From positions 1 to 64,000 of the forward strand of contig NZ_MDGM01000013.1 in NCBI RefSeq assembly GCF_002742285.1: 64,000 bases of DNA. The letters are read 5' to 3'. This document shows positions 18,148-27,890 of the stretch, one piece after another (position 1 is the stretch's first letter; the number at the start of each line of letters is the position of its first letter). The stretch comes from Paramylibacter kogurei. Lineage in GTDB: Bacteria; Pseudomonadota; Alphaproteobacteria; Rhodobacterales; Rhodobacteraceae. The notes under the pieces were generated by a model. It was given only the letters and a program-made list of their open reading frames with translations. It was not told the DNA's origin and did no database searches. The translations under genes were made by a program, and so were the position numbers.

Positions 18148-19452
18148 ATGAGCGGCAAATATAAATTTGACACGCTAAGCCTGCACGCAGGCCAAAGCCC
18201 AGACGCACGCCACGGTTCACGCGCTGTGCCAATTCACCAAACAACGTCATATGTGTTCCAAGATACCGAACATGCATCCGCATTGTTTAACCTAGAGGTC
18301 GGCGGCCATATCTATTCTCGCCTGACCAACCCAACGGTTGCGGTGTTGGAACAACGCCTTGCCGCGCTTGATAACGGTGTTGCGGCGGTGGCGGTGGCGT
18401 CGGGGATGTCGGCGCTGTTTTTGACCGTGTTGGCATTGTGCTCTGCTGGCGATCATATTGTTTCATCATCCCAAATGTATGGTGCGAATATCAATCTGTT
18501 TGAACACACGCTGTCGCGTTATGGGATTGAAACCACATTTGTCGCCCCCAATGATCCCGCTGCGATTGGGGCGGCGATCAAGCCAAACACCAAAATGGTC
18601 TTTGGCGAGGTGATTGGCAATCCGGGCATGGATGTCATGGACGTGCCCGCCGTGGCCAAGATTGCAAATGATGCAGGCGTGCCCTTGGTGGTTGATGCCA
18701 CATTCAACACACCGTGGTTATTAAAACCCATTGATCAGGGTGCAAATATTGTTATTCATTCCCTGACCAAATGGATGGGCGGGCATGGCATTGCGCTGGG
18801 CGGTGCAATCATTGATGGCGGTAATTTTGATTGGGGTCAAAATGATCGTTTCCCAACGCTCACAACCGCACATTACGCATTCAAAGGTGTAAATCTGTGG
18901 GAAGAATTCGGCCCCGCCGCGTTTAGCATGAGGGTGCGATCAGAGGGCATGTATAACGTTGGCCCATGTCTGTCGCCAACAAACGCGTTTCATTTGCTGC
19001 AAGGGATTGAAACCCTTGGCATGCGTATGGAACGCCATATGAATAACACCGCCAAAATGTTGGAATTTTTGCAATCCCACGATCAGGTGGCATGGGTGAA
19101 ACACCCAAATCTGCCCGATCATCCCGATCATGATGTGGCCATGCGTTTGATGCCCAAGGGTGCTGGTTCCATCATCGCCTGTGGCATCAAAGGTGGGCGC
19201 GAAGCAGGGCGTGCGTTCATTGAATCAGTTGAGCTTGCATCGCATCTGGCAAACGTGGGGGATGCCAAAACTCTGGTCATTCACCCCGGTTCCACAACCC
19301 ATTCGCATCTGACACCAGAGGCGATGAAAAACGCAGGCCTTAGCGAAGACATGATCCGCATTTCTGTCGGGTTAGAGGACATCGATGACATCATCGATGA
19401 TTTCAAAAATGCATTGCGTGTTGCGGGCAAGGTTGCAGGGGGTGCAGCATGA
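18148..19452 (+). CDS. metY: O-acetylhomoserine sulfhydrylase (MetY-like)
   Basis: A 434-residue Cys/Met-metabolism PLP enzyme. The PLP Lys is K208 in HSLTKWMGGHG; YSRLTNPT, the GVAAVAVASGMSAL pocket and SSQMYGAN are typical of the MetY branch, as is the length (methionine gamma-lyases are about 400). The reaction is O-acetylhomoserine plus sulfide, or methanethiol, giving homocysteine or methionine. It opens an eight-gene operon; the next gene overlaps by four bases. A strong ribosome binding site (GGGAGG) precedes the start. In a cluster with a DmdA-family gene, capture of methanethiol is a plausible role, but this is inference. Confidence 0.85.
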   Translation: MSGKYKFDTLSLHAGQSPDARHGSRAVPIHQTTSYVFQDTEHASALFNLEVGGHIYSRLTNPTVAVLEQRLAALDNGVAAVAVASGMSALFLTVLALCSAGDHIVSSSQMYGANINLFEHTLSRYGIETTFVAPNDPAAIGAAIKPNTKMVFGEVIGNPGMDVMDVPAVAKIANDAGVPLVVDATFNTPWLLKPIDQGANIVIHSLTKWMGGHGIALGGAIIDGGNFDWGQNDRFPTLTTAHYAFKGVNLWEEFGPAAFSMRVRSEGMYNVGPCLSPTNAFHLLQGIETLGMRMERHMNNTAKMLEFLQSHDQVAWVKHPNLPDHPDHDVAMRLMPKGAGSIIACGIKGGREAGRAFIESVELASHLANVGDAKTLVIHPGSTTHSHLTPEAMKNAGLSEDMIRISVGLEDIDDIIDDFKNALRVAGKVAGGAA

Positions 19453-20243
19453 ATTTGAAAATCAATGATCATGATGTTTTTGTCTCCACTGGGGGGCAGG
19501 AATTTAACCCCGATGAAAACGTGCTGTTGTTTATCCACGGTTCTGGTCAATCGCATCTGACCTATGTTTTGCAAGGGCGGTTTTTGGCCAATCGGGGCTG
19601 GAATGTTTTAACGCCAGATATGCCCGCACATGGGCATTCGGATGGTGCACCCTTGACCAGCATCACCGATATGGCCGATTGGTATGCATCCGTGCTGGAT
19701 GCCGCTGGCGTAAAAACCGCCACGGTGATTGGCCATTCCCAAGGGTCGCTTGTCGCGATGGAATTGGCACGGCGTCATTCGGCGCGGGTTGATAAATTGG
19801 TGCTGATGGCATCGGGTTTGGCGATCCCTGTGAATGATGCATTGCTGGATATGGCCAAAAACAACCAAGACGCCGCCATTGGTGCGATGATGGATTGGGG
19901 GCATGGCCCCGATGGGCATATGCATGATCACACCATGCCCGGGCAAAGCCATATGATTTACGGCTCTGCCGTGATGCGCGGCAATGTGGCGGGGGCATTA
20001 TTTGCCGATCTGTCGGCCTGTGCGGCCTATCACGATGGCGCGGCTGCCGCGGCAAGCATTGGCTGCCCGACGTTATGTATCCTTGCGGGTAAGGATAAGA
20101 TGACACCGATCAAAGCGGGGCGCAAAATGCACGCGGCGATCAAGGGTGCAAAATTGATCGAGCTGCCCGATGCAGGGCATATGTTAACGGGTGAAAAACC
20201 GTTCGAAGTAAACAAAGCATTGCGGGAATTTTTAAACACATGA
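19449..20243 (+). CDS. Alpha/beta hydrolase
   Basis: A 264-residue alpha/beta-hydrolase-fold protein with an intact triad: nucleophile Ser97 in GHSQG, an acid in the GKDKMTP segment and His in DAGHMLTGEKP near the C-terminus. FIHGSGQSH supplies the oxyanion hole. It resembles the broad esterase/haloperoxidase-like group; the substrate is unknown. Its start codon overlaps the metY stop (ATGA) and its own stop overlaps the start of the next gene, so it is translationally coupled inside the operon. A thioesterase or ester hydrolase acting on an intermediate of the neighbouring acyl-CoA enzymes would fit. Confidence 0.85.
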   Translation: MNLKINDHDVFVSTGGQEFNPDENVLLFIHGSGQSHLTYVLQGRFLANRGWNVLTPDMPAHGHSDGAPLTSITDMADWYASVLDAAGVKTATVIGHSQGSLVAMELARRHSARVDKLVLMASGLAIPVNDALLDMAKNNQDAAIGAMMDWGHGPDGHMHDHTMPGQSHMIYGSAVMRGNVAGALFADLSACAAYHDGAAAAASIGCPTLCILAGKDKMTPIKAGRKMHAAIKGAKLIELPDAGHMLTGEKPFEVNKALREFLNT

Positions 20244-22591
20244 CACAACTGGATTTCAACCGTATCGCCGTGATTGGTGCGGGCACAATGGGCAGCGGCA
20301 TCGCCGCGCAAATCGCCAATGCTGGGCAAAAGGTCTTGTTGCTGGATTTGCCCCGCGATGATGATCGCAATGGCGCGGGGAACGACGCCATCAAGCGGTT
20401 GTTAAAATCTGATCCCCCCGCATTGATGGATAAATCACGCGCTGATCTGATTGAAATTGGCAATATCGAAGATGATTTTAACCGCCTGTCCGAATGTGAT
20501 TGGATTGTCGAGGCGATTGTTGAACGCCTGCCGTTGAAAAAGGCGCTTTATCAACGCATGAACGATGTGATCAGCGATACATGTGTGGTCACATCCAACA
20601 CGTCCACCATTCCAATATCCTTGCTGGTCGAAGATATGGATGTGAATTTTCGCAAACGTTTCGCCATCACCCATTATTTCAATCCTGTGCGTTATATGCG
20701 CCTGTTGGAATTGGTGCGCGGTGCGGATACCGCACCCGATGTGATGGACCGCCTGTCGCGCTATAACGACGAGGTTTTGGGCAAGGGCGTTGTGCCCTGT
20801 AACGACACCCCCGGTTTCCTTGGCAATCGTGTGGGCGTGTTTGCATTACAGGTCGGCATGGACGAGGCGGCGAAATTGGGTTTGCCGATTGAACATGCCG
20901 ATGCGTTGATGGGGCGCCCGATGGGGATTCCGAAAACGGGTGTTTTCGGCCTCTATGATATGATCGGTGTCGATTTGATGGCCGATGTGGTGGATACGCT
21001 CGGTGCGATCTTGCCCGCCGATGATGTGGCACATGCGGTTGGCTGGCCACAAAACCCAATGCACGCAACCATCAAAGACATGATTGCAAACGGGTTCACG
21101 GGGAACAAGGGTGCCGGCGGGTTTTATCGCGCTGATAGCAATCAGGCGATGGATATCGCAACGGGCGAATTGCGCCCCCGCATTGATGAATTGCCGACCA
21201 AGGCAATCCGCGCCGCCGATGATATGCTGGCGGGGCGTGAAACGCTGCATAATTTGTTGGATGACAGCAATCCTGACGAAACACTGCAAACCAAATTTTG
21301 CCACTCATTTCTGGCACGCGTGTTGTGTTACGCCGCCGATTTGATCCCAACGGTGACGCACAGCCCGCAAGACATTGATGATGCGATGAAGCTAGGTTTC
21401 AACTGGATCCGTGGGCCGTTTGAAATGATTGATGCGCTGGGCGCGGATATGGTTGCACAATTGGCGACAGAGGCGGGATTGGACATTCCCGCAACGATCA
21501 TCGCATCCCAACAGTTCGGCCCGTTTTATCACGCAGAGAATGGCACATTAAACGTGCGGGTTTTCAAAACGCTAACCGATCATGCCTATGCGCCGATTTC
21601 ATTGCCAGATGGCACCATCCGTTTTTCAATGATGCGCCAAACCATGGAACCGATTGCCAGCAATGCATCGGCCAGTCTGTTTAAGCTGGACGGTGATTTG
21701 CGCTTGGTTGAATTTCATTCCAAGGCCAATGCATTAACGGGTGCATCAATGGAAATCGTGGCGGCGGCTGCGAAAAACCACGGTGCGGGTATTTTGGTGC
21801 ATAACGATGCCCAACATTTTTCCGCAGGCGTTGATTTGAACCATTTCCGTACATTGATCGAGGCCGCCGATTGGGATGGTATTGATGCATTTTTGAACGA
21901 TTTCCAACAGGCGGTGAAAGCGTTGAAATACGCACCCGTACCGGTGATTGGCGCACCATCAGGTCTTGGCCTTGGTGGCGGGTACGAGGTTTTGGCGCAT
22001 TGCGATAAATTGGTCGCCCATTCCAATAGTGTGCTGGGGCTGGTCGAGGCATCGGTGGGCGTGATCCCATCGGGTGGCGGTGTGAAAGACACGATGTGGC
22101 GTTGGTATCAGGCCACGGGTGATTGGGAACGCGCCGCGTGGGAAACATGGATGCAAGTCGGTTACAGCCAAACGGGCAGTAGCCCCGAAACATCCGCCCG
22201 TTACCAATATTTCCTACCCACTCGCGATAATGCGGTGATGAACCGCGATAAACTGGTGGCACGCGCCATGGATGAATTGCAAAACATGGCCGATGGTTAC
22301 ACACCACCAACCCCACCAGAATTCCAATTGCCGGGGCGGGCGATTTTACAAAAAATGTCGGATTTCATGGATGATGGTATCAAAAAGGGATGGTTTTTCC
22401 CCCATGATAAAACCGTGGCCATGACGGTTGCGACAATCGTGGTGAATGTTGACGGTGATGAACCGCTCAACGCCAGCGAACAGGATATGTATGATCGTGA
22501 ACGTGCGGCATTCATCACATTGGCCAAAACACCAGAAACCCTTGCGCGGATCACATCAATGTTGGACGATGGCGCAGTGGTGCGCAACTAG
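20240..22591 (+). CDS. 3-hydroxyacyl-CoA dehydrogenase / enoyl-CoA hydratase (FadN-like)
   Basis: A 783-residue bifunctional beta-oxidation enzyme with the dehydrogenase first and the hydratase last, the order of FadN rather than FadB/FadJ. The NAD site is GAGTMGSGIAAQIANAG at the N-terminus; THYFNPVRYMRLLEL is the 3-hydroxyacyl-CoA dehydrogenase signature with the catalytic His; NDTPGFLGNRVG begins the C-terminal dehydrogenase domain. The crotonase part lies at about 490-700 (HFSAGVDL, GLGLGGGYEVLAHCD, GVIPSGGG). It would hydrate an enoyl-CoA and oxidise the 3-hydroxyacyl-CoA. No acyl-CoA dehydrogenase or thiolase is adjacent, so the operon is not a full beta-oxidation set. Confidence 0.9.
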   Translation: MTQLDFNRIAVIGAGTMGSGIAAQIANAGQKVLLLDLPRDDDRNGAGNDAIKRLLKSDPPALMDKSRADLIEIGNIEDDFNRLSECDWIVEAIVERLPLKKALYQRMNDVISDTCVVTSNTSTIPISLLVEDMDVNFRKRFAITHYFNPVRYMRLLELVRGADTAPDVMDRLSRYNDEVLGKGVVPCNDTPGFLGNRVGVFALQVGMDEAAKLGLPIEHADALMGRPMGIPKTGVFGLYDMIGVDLMADVVDTLGAILPADDVAHAVGWPQNPMHATIKDMIANGFTGNKGAGGFYRADSNQAMDIATGELRPRIDELPTKAIRAADDMLAGRETLHNLLDDSNPDETLQTKFCHSFLARVLCYAADLIPTVTHSPQDIDDAMKLGFNWIRGPFEMIDALGADMVAQLATEAGLDIPATIIASQQFGPFYHAENGTLNVRVFKTLTDHAYAPISLPDGTIRFSMMRQTMEPIASNASASLFKLDGDLRLVEFHSKANALTGASMEIVAAAAKNHGAGILVHNDAQHFSAGVDLNHFRTLIEAADWDGIDAFLNDFQQAVKALKYAPVPVIGAPSGLGLGGGYEVLAHCDKLVAHSNSVLGLVEASVGVIPSGGGVKDTMWRWYQATGDWERAAWETWMQVGYSQTGSSPETSARYQYFLPTRDNAVMNRDKLVARAMDELQNMADGYTPPTPPEFQLPGRAILQKMSDFMDDGIKKGWFFPHDKTVAMTVATIVVNVDGDEPLNASEQDMYDRERAAFITLAKTPETLARITSMLDDGAVVRN

Positions 22592-22602
22592 GGAGGACGG
22601 GC

Positions 22603-24231
22603 ATGGATTATACCGCCGATAAATTCGATGTGTTTGAAAAAACACCTGCGAATTATGTGCCTTTGTCGCCGCTGTCATTTTTGCCTCGTGCCGCGCTGAT
22701 GCATGGGGATCGCAAATCAATCATTTATGGTGATCGCGAATATACATGGGCGGATACATATCGCCGCTGTCGTCAAATGGCATCGGCGCTGACCCAGCGT
22801 GGAATTGGTAAAAACGATACGGTTGCGATTGTTGCCGCCAACACCCCTGAAATGGTCGAAGCGTTATGGGGTGTGCCGATGGCAGGGGCGGTGTTGAACA
22901 CGATCAACACGCGCCTTGATGCAGATACGATTGCCTATATCCTGAACCACGGCGAAGCGCGCGTTTTGATCATTGACGCCGAACTATCCCCCGATGCGGC
23001 GCGTGCATTGGAATTGATCGGGCGTGACGATATTTTGGTGATCGATATTCTCGATTTGCAAAATAGCGATACACCACGCCGTGTTGGTTCCACCGATTAT
23101 GAAACATTCATCGCCAGCGGTGATCCCGCATTTGAATGGTCGCTGCCCGATGATGAATGGGATGCGATTGCGCTGAATTACACATCTGGCACATCTGGCC
23201 GGCCCAAGGGTGTGGTGTATCATCACCGTGGTTCATATTTGATGTCGATGGGTACGATTTCGGATTGGTCGCTGCCGCAAAATCCAAAATACGTTTACGT
23301 TGTGCCGCTGTTTCATTGCAATGGCTGGGGGCATGGGTGGACGATGGCGGCACTGGCGGGGACAATCGTGTGCACACGGGTCGTTTCGGCAAAGGTGATT
23401 TACGATGCGCTCGCAGATCATGACGTGCGTTATTTTGGTGGCGCGCCGATTGTGTTGAGCATGATTTTGAATGCAACGGATGAAGAACGTCGCGAATTAC
23501 CCCACACAGTAGAGGTGATGACCGCAGGCGCCCCGCCACCCGCCGCCGTTTTGCAAGGGATCGAAGAATTGGGTTTCAACGTCAGCCATGTTTATGGCCT
23601 GACCGAAACCTATGGCCATACGGTGATGTGCAATTGGAACGACAATTGGGATGATTTGGCGTTCGATCAAAAGGCCGAAATCAAATCGCGCCAAGGGGCG
23701 GCAATGGTGATGATGGAAGGCCAGCGCATTGTGTCAGATGGTGATATTGATAATGCGCCCGATGGCGAACATATGGGCGAGCTTATATTACGCGGGAATA
23801 CGGTGATGAAGGGGTATTTGAAAAACCCCGATGCCACACGCGAAGCGTTCGCAGATGGTTGGTTTCGCACCGGTGATCTGGCAGTGATGCATGATCGCGG
23901 ATATGCCCAGATCAAAGATCGCCTGAAAGATATCATTATTTCAGGTGGCGAAAACATTTCATCGGTCGAGGTTGAGGGTGCATTGCATCGCCATCCAGCC
24001 GTTAGTTTGGCCGCAGTGGTTGCCAAGCCCGATGATAAATGGGGCGAAGTCCCCTGTGCGTTTATTGAGTTGAAAGACGGGGCAAGTGCCACCGCTGATG
24101 AAATCATCGCGTTTTGTCGTGAACATCTGGCGGGGTATAAACGCCCCAAACATGTCGTGTTCTGCACATTGCCAAAAACCGCGACAGGTAAGATACAAAA
24201 ATACGAATTGCGAAAAATGATCCCAGAATAA
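22603..24231 (+). CDS. Acyl-CoA synthetase (AMP-forming)
   Basis: A 542-residue member of the AMP-binding superfamily that activates a carboxylic acid to its CoA thioester. Visible are the ATP loop YTSGTSGRPKG (around 192), HCNGWGHGWT, GLTETYG, GWFRTGDLA and the C-terminal catalytic Lys region TATGKIQKYELRK. The N-terminus (YVPLSPLSFLPRAA) is typical of the short/medium-chain group. It has the length of DmdB (methylmercaptopropionate-CoA ligase), but its sequence does not resemble the DmdB of Ruegeria as I remember it, so I leave the substrate open. GGGAGGA precedes the start; the gap from the previous gene is 11 bp. Confidence 0.88.
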   Translation: MDYTADKFDVFEKTPANYVPLSPLSFLPRAALMHGDRKSIIYGDREYTWADTYRRCRQMASALTQRGIGKNDTVAIVAANTPEMVEALWGVPMAGAVLNTINTRLDADTIAYILNHGEARVLIIDAELSPDAARALELIGRDDILVIDILDLQNSDTPRRVGSTDYETFIASGDPAFEWSLPDDEWDAIALNYTSGTSGRPKGVVYHHRGSYLMSMGTISDWSLPQNPKYVYVVPLFHCNGWGHGWTMAALAGTIVCTRVVSAKVIYDALADHDVRYFGGAPIVLSMILNATDEERRELPHTVEVMTAGAPPPAAVLQGIEELGFNVSHVYGLTETYGHTVMCNWNDNWDDLAFDQKAEIKSRQGAAMVMMEGQRIVSDGDIDNAPDGEHMGELILRGNTVMKGYLKNPDATREAFADGWFRTGDLAVMHDRGYAQIKDRLKDIIISGGENISSVEVEGALHRHPAVSLAAVVAKPDDKWGEVPCAFIELKDGASATADEIIAFCREHLAGYKRPKHVVFCTLPKTATGKIQKYELRKMIPE

Positions 24232-24244
24232 ATCGGAGAAAACC

Positions 24245-25246
24245 TTGTCCAAAATTGAACTGTCACTGGATGAAATCGAAACCACAACCGCCAAGGCATT
24301 GCGTGCACATGGTGCGGCGGATTGGGTGGCCGATGCGGTGGCAAAGGCCGTGCGCGTGGCCGAGGGCAAGGGCAATTTGATATGTGGGCTGTATTATTTG
24401 GAAAGTTACTGTCAACAATTGGTGACGGGGCGTGTGAATGGCGCGGCCGAACCGGTAGTTTCAACGCCCAAACCCGCAAGCGTGATGGTGGATGCCAAAT
24501 TTGGGTTTGCACAGGCCGCATTTTCGCGTGGGTTTGATCGTGCAATTGCAACCGCACGCGAAATGGGAACCTGTTCATTCGCCATTGCACATGCGCATAC
24601 CTGCACATCCTTGGGATATTTCACCGAACAGATCGCAAATGCGGGGCTGATTGGGATTGGGTTTACCAACGCATCCGCTGTGGTTTCACCGCCAAATGGT
24701 AATGCGGCGGTGTTGGGCACGAACCCGATTGCCATGGCGATCCCTGCACAAGACGGCGGCGTGACATTCCAATTTGATCAAAGCACATCCGCGATTGCCT
24801 TGGGGAAAATCACCATGGCCAAGGCCGCAGGCGAAAGCATCCCATTGGGCTGGGCCGTGGATAGTGCGGGCAAACCCACCACCGATCCGAGCGAAGCGTT
24901 AAAGGGGTCGTTGGTTTCATCGGGGGGTTACAAGGGTTGGGGCTTTGGCCTGATGGCAGAGGTTCTGGCCGCCGCGATGACGGGATCGGTGAATTCACTG
25001 GATGTGGCGGGGCTTAAACTACCAGAGGGCGCGCCGCATGATTTGGGACAGTTTTATCTGTTGCTGGATCCAACGGTATTTTCAGGCGATGCATTTTGGG
25101 CGCGGATTGCACGCATTGTTGATGCAGTCGCAGCCCAAGAGGGTGCGCGATTACCGGGCAGCGATTTTGTGATGCCAGCAACGGTACATGTGGAAACAAA
25201 TGTTTGGAATCGCGTGTTGGAATTATCGGCGGGGCCAGATGCATGA
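24245..25246 (+). CDS. Ldh2-type NAD(P)-dependent oxidoreductase (malate/L-lactate dehydrogenase family)
   Basis: A 333-residue protein of the malate/L-sulfolactate/ureidoglycolate dehydrogenase family, structurally unrelated to classical LDH. Signatures: AHAHTCTSLGYFTEQIANAGLIGIGFTNAS, of which the HT-x-GxxxxY-like segment and NGNAAVLGTNPIAMAIP are typical, and GGYKGWGFGLMAEVLAAAM. It reduces a 2-oxo acid or cyclic imine, or the reverse. The start appears to be TTG at 24245 with GGAG upstream; no ATG is well placed. It is fourth after metY, and the next gene overlaps its stop codon. The substrate is not readable, though members in amino acid catabolic clusters often act on pyrroline- or piperideine-2-carboxylate. 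Confidence 0.82.
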   Translation: MSKIELSLDEIETTTAKALRAHGAADWVADAVAKAVRVAEGKGNLICGLYYLESYCQQLVTGRVNGAAEPVVSTPKPASVMVDAKFGFAQAAFSRGFDRAIATAREMGTCSFAIAHAHTCTSLGYFTEQIANAGLIGIGFTNASAVVSPPNGNAAVLGTNPIAMAIPAQDGGVTFQFDQSTSAIALGKITMAKAAGESIPLGWAVDSAGKPTTDPSEALKGSLVSSGGYKGWGFGLMAEVLAAAMTGSVNSLDVAGLKLPEGAPHDLGQFYLLLDPTVFSGDAFWARIARIVDAVAAQEGARLPGSDFVMPATVHVETNVWNRVLELSAGPDA

Positions 25247-26223
25247 GCGGGTTTCGCATTGATAATCTGCAATATGCCAATTGGTCGGAAAAGATTTTTC
25301 GCCAAATGCGCGCGGGCGGGTTGGATGCGGTGCATGTCACCATCGCCTATCACGAAACATTTCGCGAAACGGTGTTACAGGTAGAACGCTGGAACCGATA
25401 TTTCGAACAATTCCCTGATTTGATTTTCCAAGGGTTTCACGCCGATGATGTGCAACTGGCACGGGACACCAATCGCACCGCGATTTTTTTCGGGTTTCAA
25501 AACCCAAGCCCGATCGAGGATGATATTGGGCTGGTGCAGGTCTGGCATCAATTGGGTGTGCGGTTTATGCAGCTGACATATAACAACCAATCGCTGTTGG
25601 CGACGGGCTGTTACGAGGATGATGATACAGGCCTGACGCGCATGGGGCGCGAGGTGGTCACGGAAATGAACCGCGTTGGTATCGTTGTGGATATGAGCCA
25701 TTCTGGTGAGCGTTCCACGTTAGAGGCGATTGAACATTCCACGCGTCCGATTGCGATTACACACGCCAATCCACACCGCTGGCATGCCGCGTTGCGCAAT
25801 AAATCCGATACGGTGTTGCGTGCATTGGGGGACAGCGGTGGGATGCTTGGCTTTTCGATTTATCCACACCATTTGGCGGGTGGATCGGATTGCACGCTTG
25901 ATAGTTTTTGCCAGATGATTATCGACACTGCCGATCTGATGGGGATTGATCATATCGGGATCGGCACGGATTTATGCCAAGACCAACCCTATAGCGTGGT
26001 TGAATGGATGCGCGTTGGGCGCTGGACCAAGGGCATTGATTATGGAGAAGGATCAGCCAGCAATGCAGGTTTCCCGCCCATGCCCGACTGGTACAATGAT
26101 AATCGCGATTTTGGCAATATCGCCGATGGATTACGCAATCTTGGCATGACGCAGGGTGATATCGACAAGGTGATGGGCGATAACTGGTATCGATTTTATA
26201 CCGATAGTTTTGGTGGCGCATGA
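25243..26223 (+). CDS. M19 (renal dipeptidase-like) metallohydrolase homologue
   Basis: A 326-residue TIM-barrel protein of the membrane dipeptidase family. Clear family segments are VVDMSHSGERS, IAITHANPHRW, MGIDHIGIGTDL and the C-terminal MGDNWYRFY. The first metal motif, normally HxD in family members, reads HVT here (DAVHVTIAYHE), so one usual zinc ligand appears to be missing and the metal site or reaction may differ. ATG at 25243 overlaps the preceding stop (ATGA); an upstream in-frame ATG at 25204 lies inside the previous gene and is rejected. It is coupled to the unknown gene downstream by another ATGA overlap. Confidence 0.8.
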   Translation: MSGFRIDNLQYANWSEKIFRQMRAGGLDAVHVTIAYHETFRETVLQVERWNRYFEQFPDLIFQGFHADDVQLARDTNRTAIFFGFQNPSPIEDDIGLVQVWHQLGVRFMQLTYNNQSLLATGCYEDDDTGLTRMGREVVTEMNRVGIVVDMSHSGERSTLEAIEHSTRPIAITHANPHRWHAALRNKSDTVLRALGDSGGMLGFSIYPHHLAGGSDCTLDSFCQMIIDTADLMGIDHIGIGTDLCQDQPYSVVEWMRVGRWTKGIDYGEGSASNAGFPPMPDWYNDNRDFGNIADGLRNLGMTQGDIDKVMGDNWYRFYTDSFGGA

Positions 26224-27890
26224 AATCGCGCGATGAAATCCCATTGCGCGATGCGGATCAGGTGATGCGCCTGTCGCGAATGGGCAGTTTTCATCAATCA
26301 AGGCTTAGCTTTATGCGGATATTGTTGCGCCGTATGCGCAATGAAAATTGGCGCTTTGATGCGCCCGATTGGCATGTTGGTGCGGATGGCGTGGGGCATG
26401 CGGTTTACACGGTGCATGGGCCAAACCGCGCCTATTCGCTGGTGGCATTTGCGCATGATTTACCAGATGAGATGCGATCCGATCGGGTGATTGCAACCGC
26501 ATGGGATACAACATTCACGTTGTTCGATGGTATTCCGACGGATGATGATATTGCGCGATTGGCGCAAAATGTACCGCTGCAAGAAGCTGGGCGCATATCA
26601 TCGCGTGAATTGACCTTGTCACGCGCGAACCGTTCTGCACGGCTCTGGGATTTTGTGGTGGCGAATTTGGCGGCCGGGCGTCAGCCCGACCCAGAAAGTC
26701 TGAAAACTGTCGGTTACGTGATGCGCACTACTGCCGTTTACGGATCGGGCAAATTTGGCGCAGCGGATCATGATACAATTCAAGACCGACCCGAATTTGC
26801 CGCCCCATTTCAGGCCGAAATGTTAACGGTGTATTTGATCCGCTGCTTCGTGATGGATTTGCTGGATCACAGCGCAAAATGCGCAGGCGGTGCACGTGCT
26901 GTTGCATTATCGCCCAAGCTGCGCCGCGCGATGGGCATTGGCAATTCGACGGGGTTGGGCATGGCACCGTTTTTGGTGAACCACCCCACGTTGTTGCATC
27001 AATGGATCGCCGCGCGTGAAACCGCATTGGCGCGGGTGCGGCAGATTAAATCCGCCAGCGCAGCCATACGGGGGGTGATGCTGAACCATGCGCAATCGGC
27101 GCATATCAATGCGATGAACTGGCATTCGCAACATCCCATTCAAATTGCCAAAGTCACCGAATTGCAAAGTGATATGGTGATGTTGTGCAAAGCAATCGAA
27201 CGCATTGGCGATGCACCGTATCCTTGGGATCGGTTATATCAATGGGGTGAGCGGGATTTAACCAGCGAAGGATTGGAACAGTTGGTGTCGATCCTGATGG
27301 AACCTTATGGCGACATTGTTGATGATCTGGCTGATGTCATGAGCATTGATGAATCTGCGCATTTTTACATCGATGGCACGCAGGATATGAGGCGTATCAA
27401 ATCATTGATCGTCGCGCATTTTGAATGGGCGCTGAAAACTGATTTTAGCAATGCCCAAGATCAGGCGCGATTTTGGTATGTGTCCGCGGCCAAGCTGGAA
27501 CCGCGATTGGGGGAACGTGCAACCGAACAGGGGCATGAATTGGAACAACCCCTTGCGATTGGGCGCGATGTGGCGGCGTTATACCGCGCCATAAATCAGG
27601 ATGAAACGGTCGCGCATTTTTTGCGAAAACATCCCGAACACCGTCATATTTTGCGCCGTGTGCAGATGGTAGAAAAATTTCCCTATGCGGAAATTCGCGA
27701 TAATTTGCTTCACGCTGATATGTTGCCGATTGATATGCTGCGCTGCAAGTTATCGTTTTTTGGCGCTACCCATTTTGATCCACGTTCGGATCGTTGGCTG
27801 CGCATTTGTATGTTTCAAAACGCACCGTTCCCTGAAGATATCCACAAACCTGGAAATTGGGTTTATCCCGAACCAAAGGGGGCACCATGA
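26220..27890 (+). CDS. Uncharacterised 556-residue protein
   Basis: I do not recognise this family. The protein is soluble (no signal peptide or membrane segment), rich in Arg, His, Trp and Met, and mostly helical in appearance. Distinct segments are SFHQSRLSFMRILLRRM near residue 25, ATAWDTTFTLFDGIPTDDD around 90, SGKFGAADHD around 175, GIGNSTGLGMAPFLVNHP around 238, and a C-terminal KLSFFGATHFDPRSDRWLRI with a final GNWVYPEP. The GNSTGLGMAPF and GSGKFG loops are Gly-rich and could bind a nucleotide or CoA, but no known P-loop is present. It is overlapped by ATGA at both ends between the M19 homologue and the DUF3726 gene, so its role belongs to this operon. Confidence 0.8.
   Translation: MKSRDEIPLRDADQVMRLSRMGSFHQSRLSFMRILLRRMRNENWRFDAPDWHVGADGVGHAVYTVHGPNRAYSLVAFAHDLPDEMRSDRVIATAWDTTFTLFDGIPTDDDIARLAQNVPLQEAGRISSRELTLSRANRSARLWDFVVANLAAGRQPDPESLKTVGYVMRTTAVYGSGKFGAADHDTIQDRPEFAAPFQAEMLTVYLIRCFVMDLLDHSAKCAGGARAVALSPKLRRAMGIGNSTGLGMAPFLVNHPTLLHQWIAARETALARVRQIKSASAAIRGVMLNHAQSAHINAMNWHSQHPIQIAKVTELQSDMVMLCKAIERIGDAPYPWDRLYQWGERDLTSEGLEQLVSILMEPYGDIVDDLADVMSIDESAHFYIDGTQDMRRIKSLIVAHFEWALKTDFSNAQDQARFWYVSAAKLEPRLGERATEQGHELEQPLAIGRDVAALYRAINQDETVAHFLRKHPEHRHILRRVQMVEKFPYAEIRDNLLHADMLPIDMLRCKLSFFGATHFDPRSDRWLRICMFQNAPFPEDIHKPGNWVYPEPKGAP

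Noticed and set aside
22603..24231. Assignment of the acyl-CoA synthetase as DmdB
   Set aside because: Length fits, but the N-terminal and central sequence differ from the Ruegeria DmdB I remember; only the superfamily is supported.
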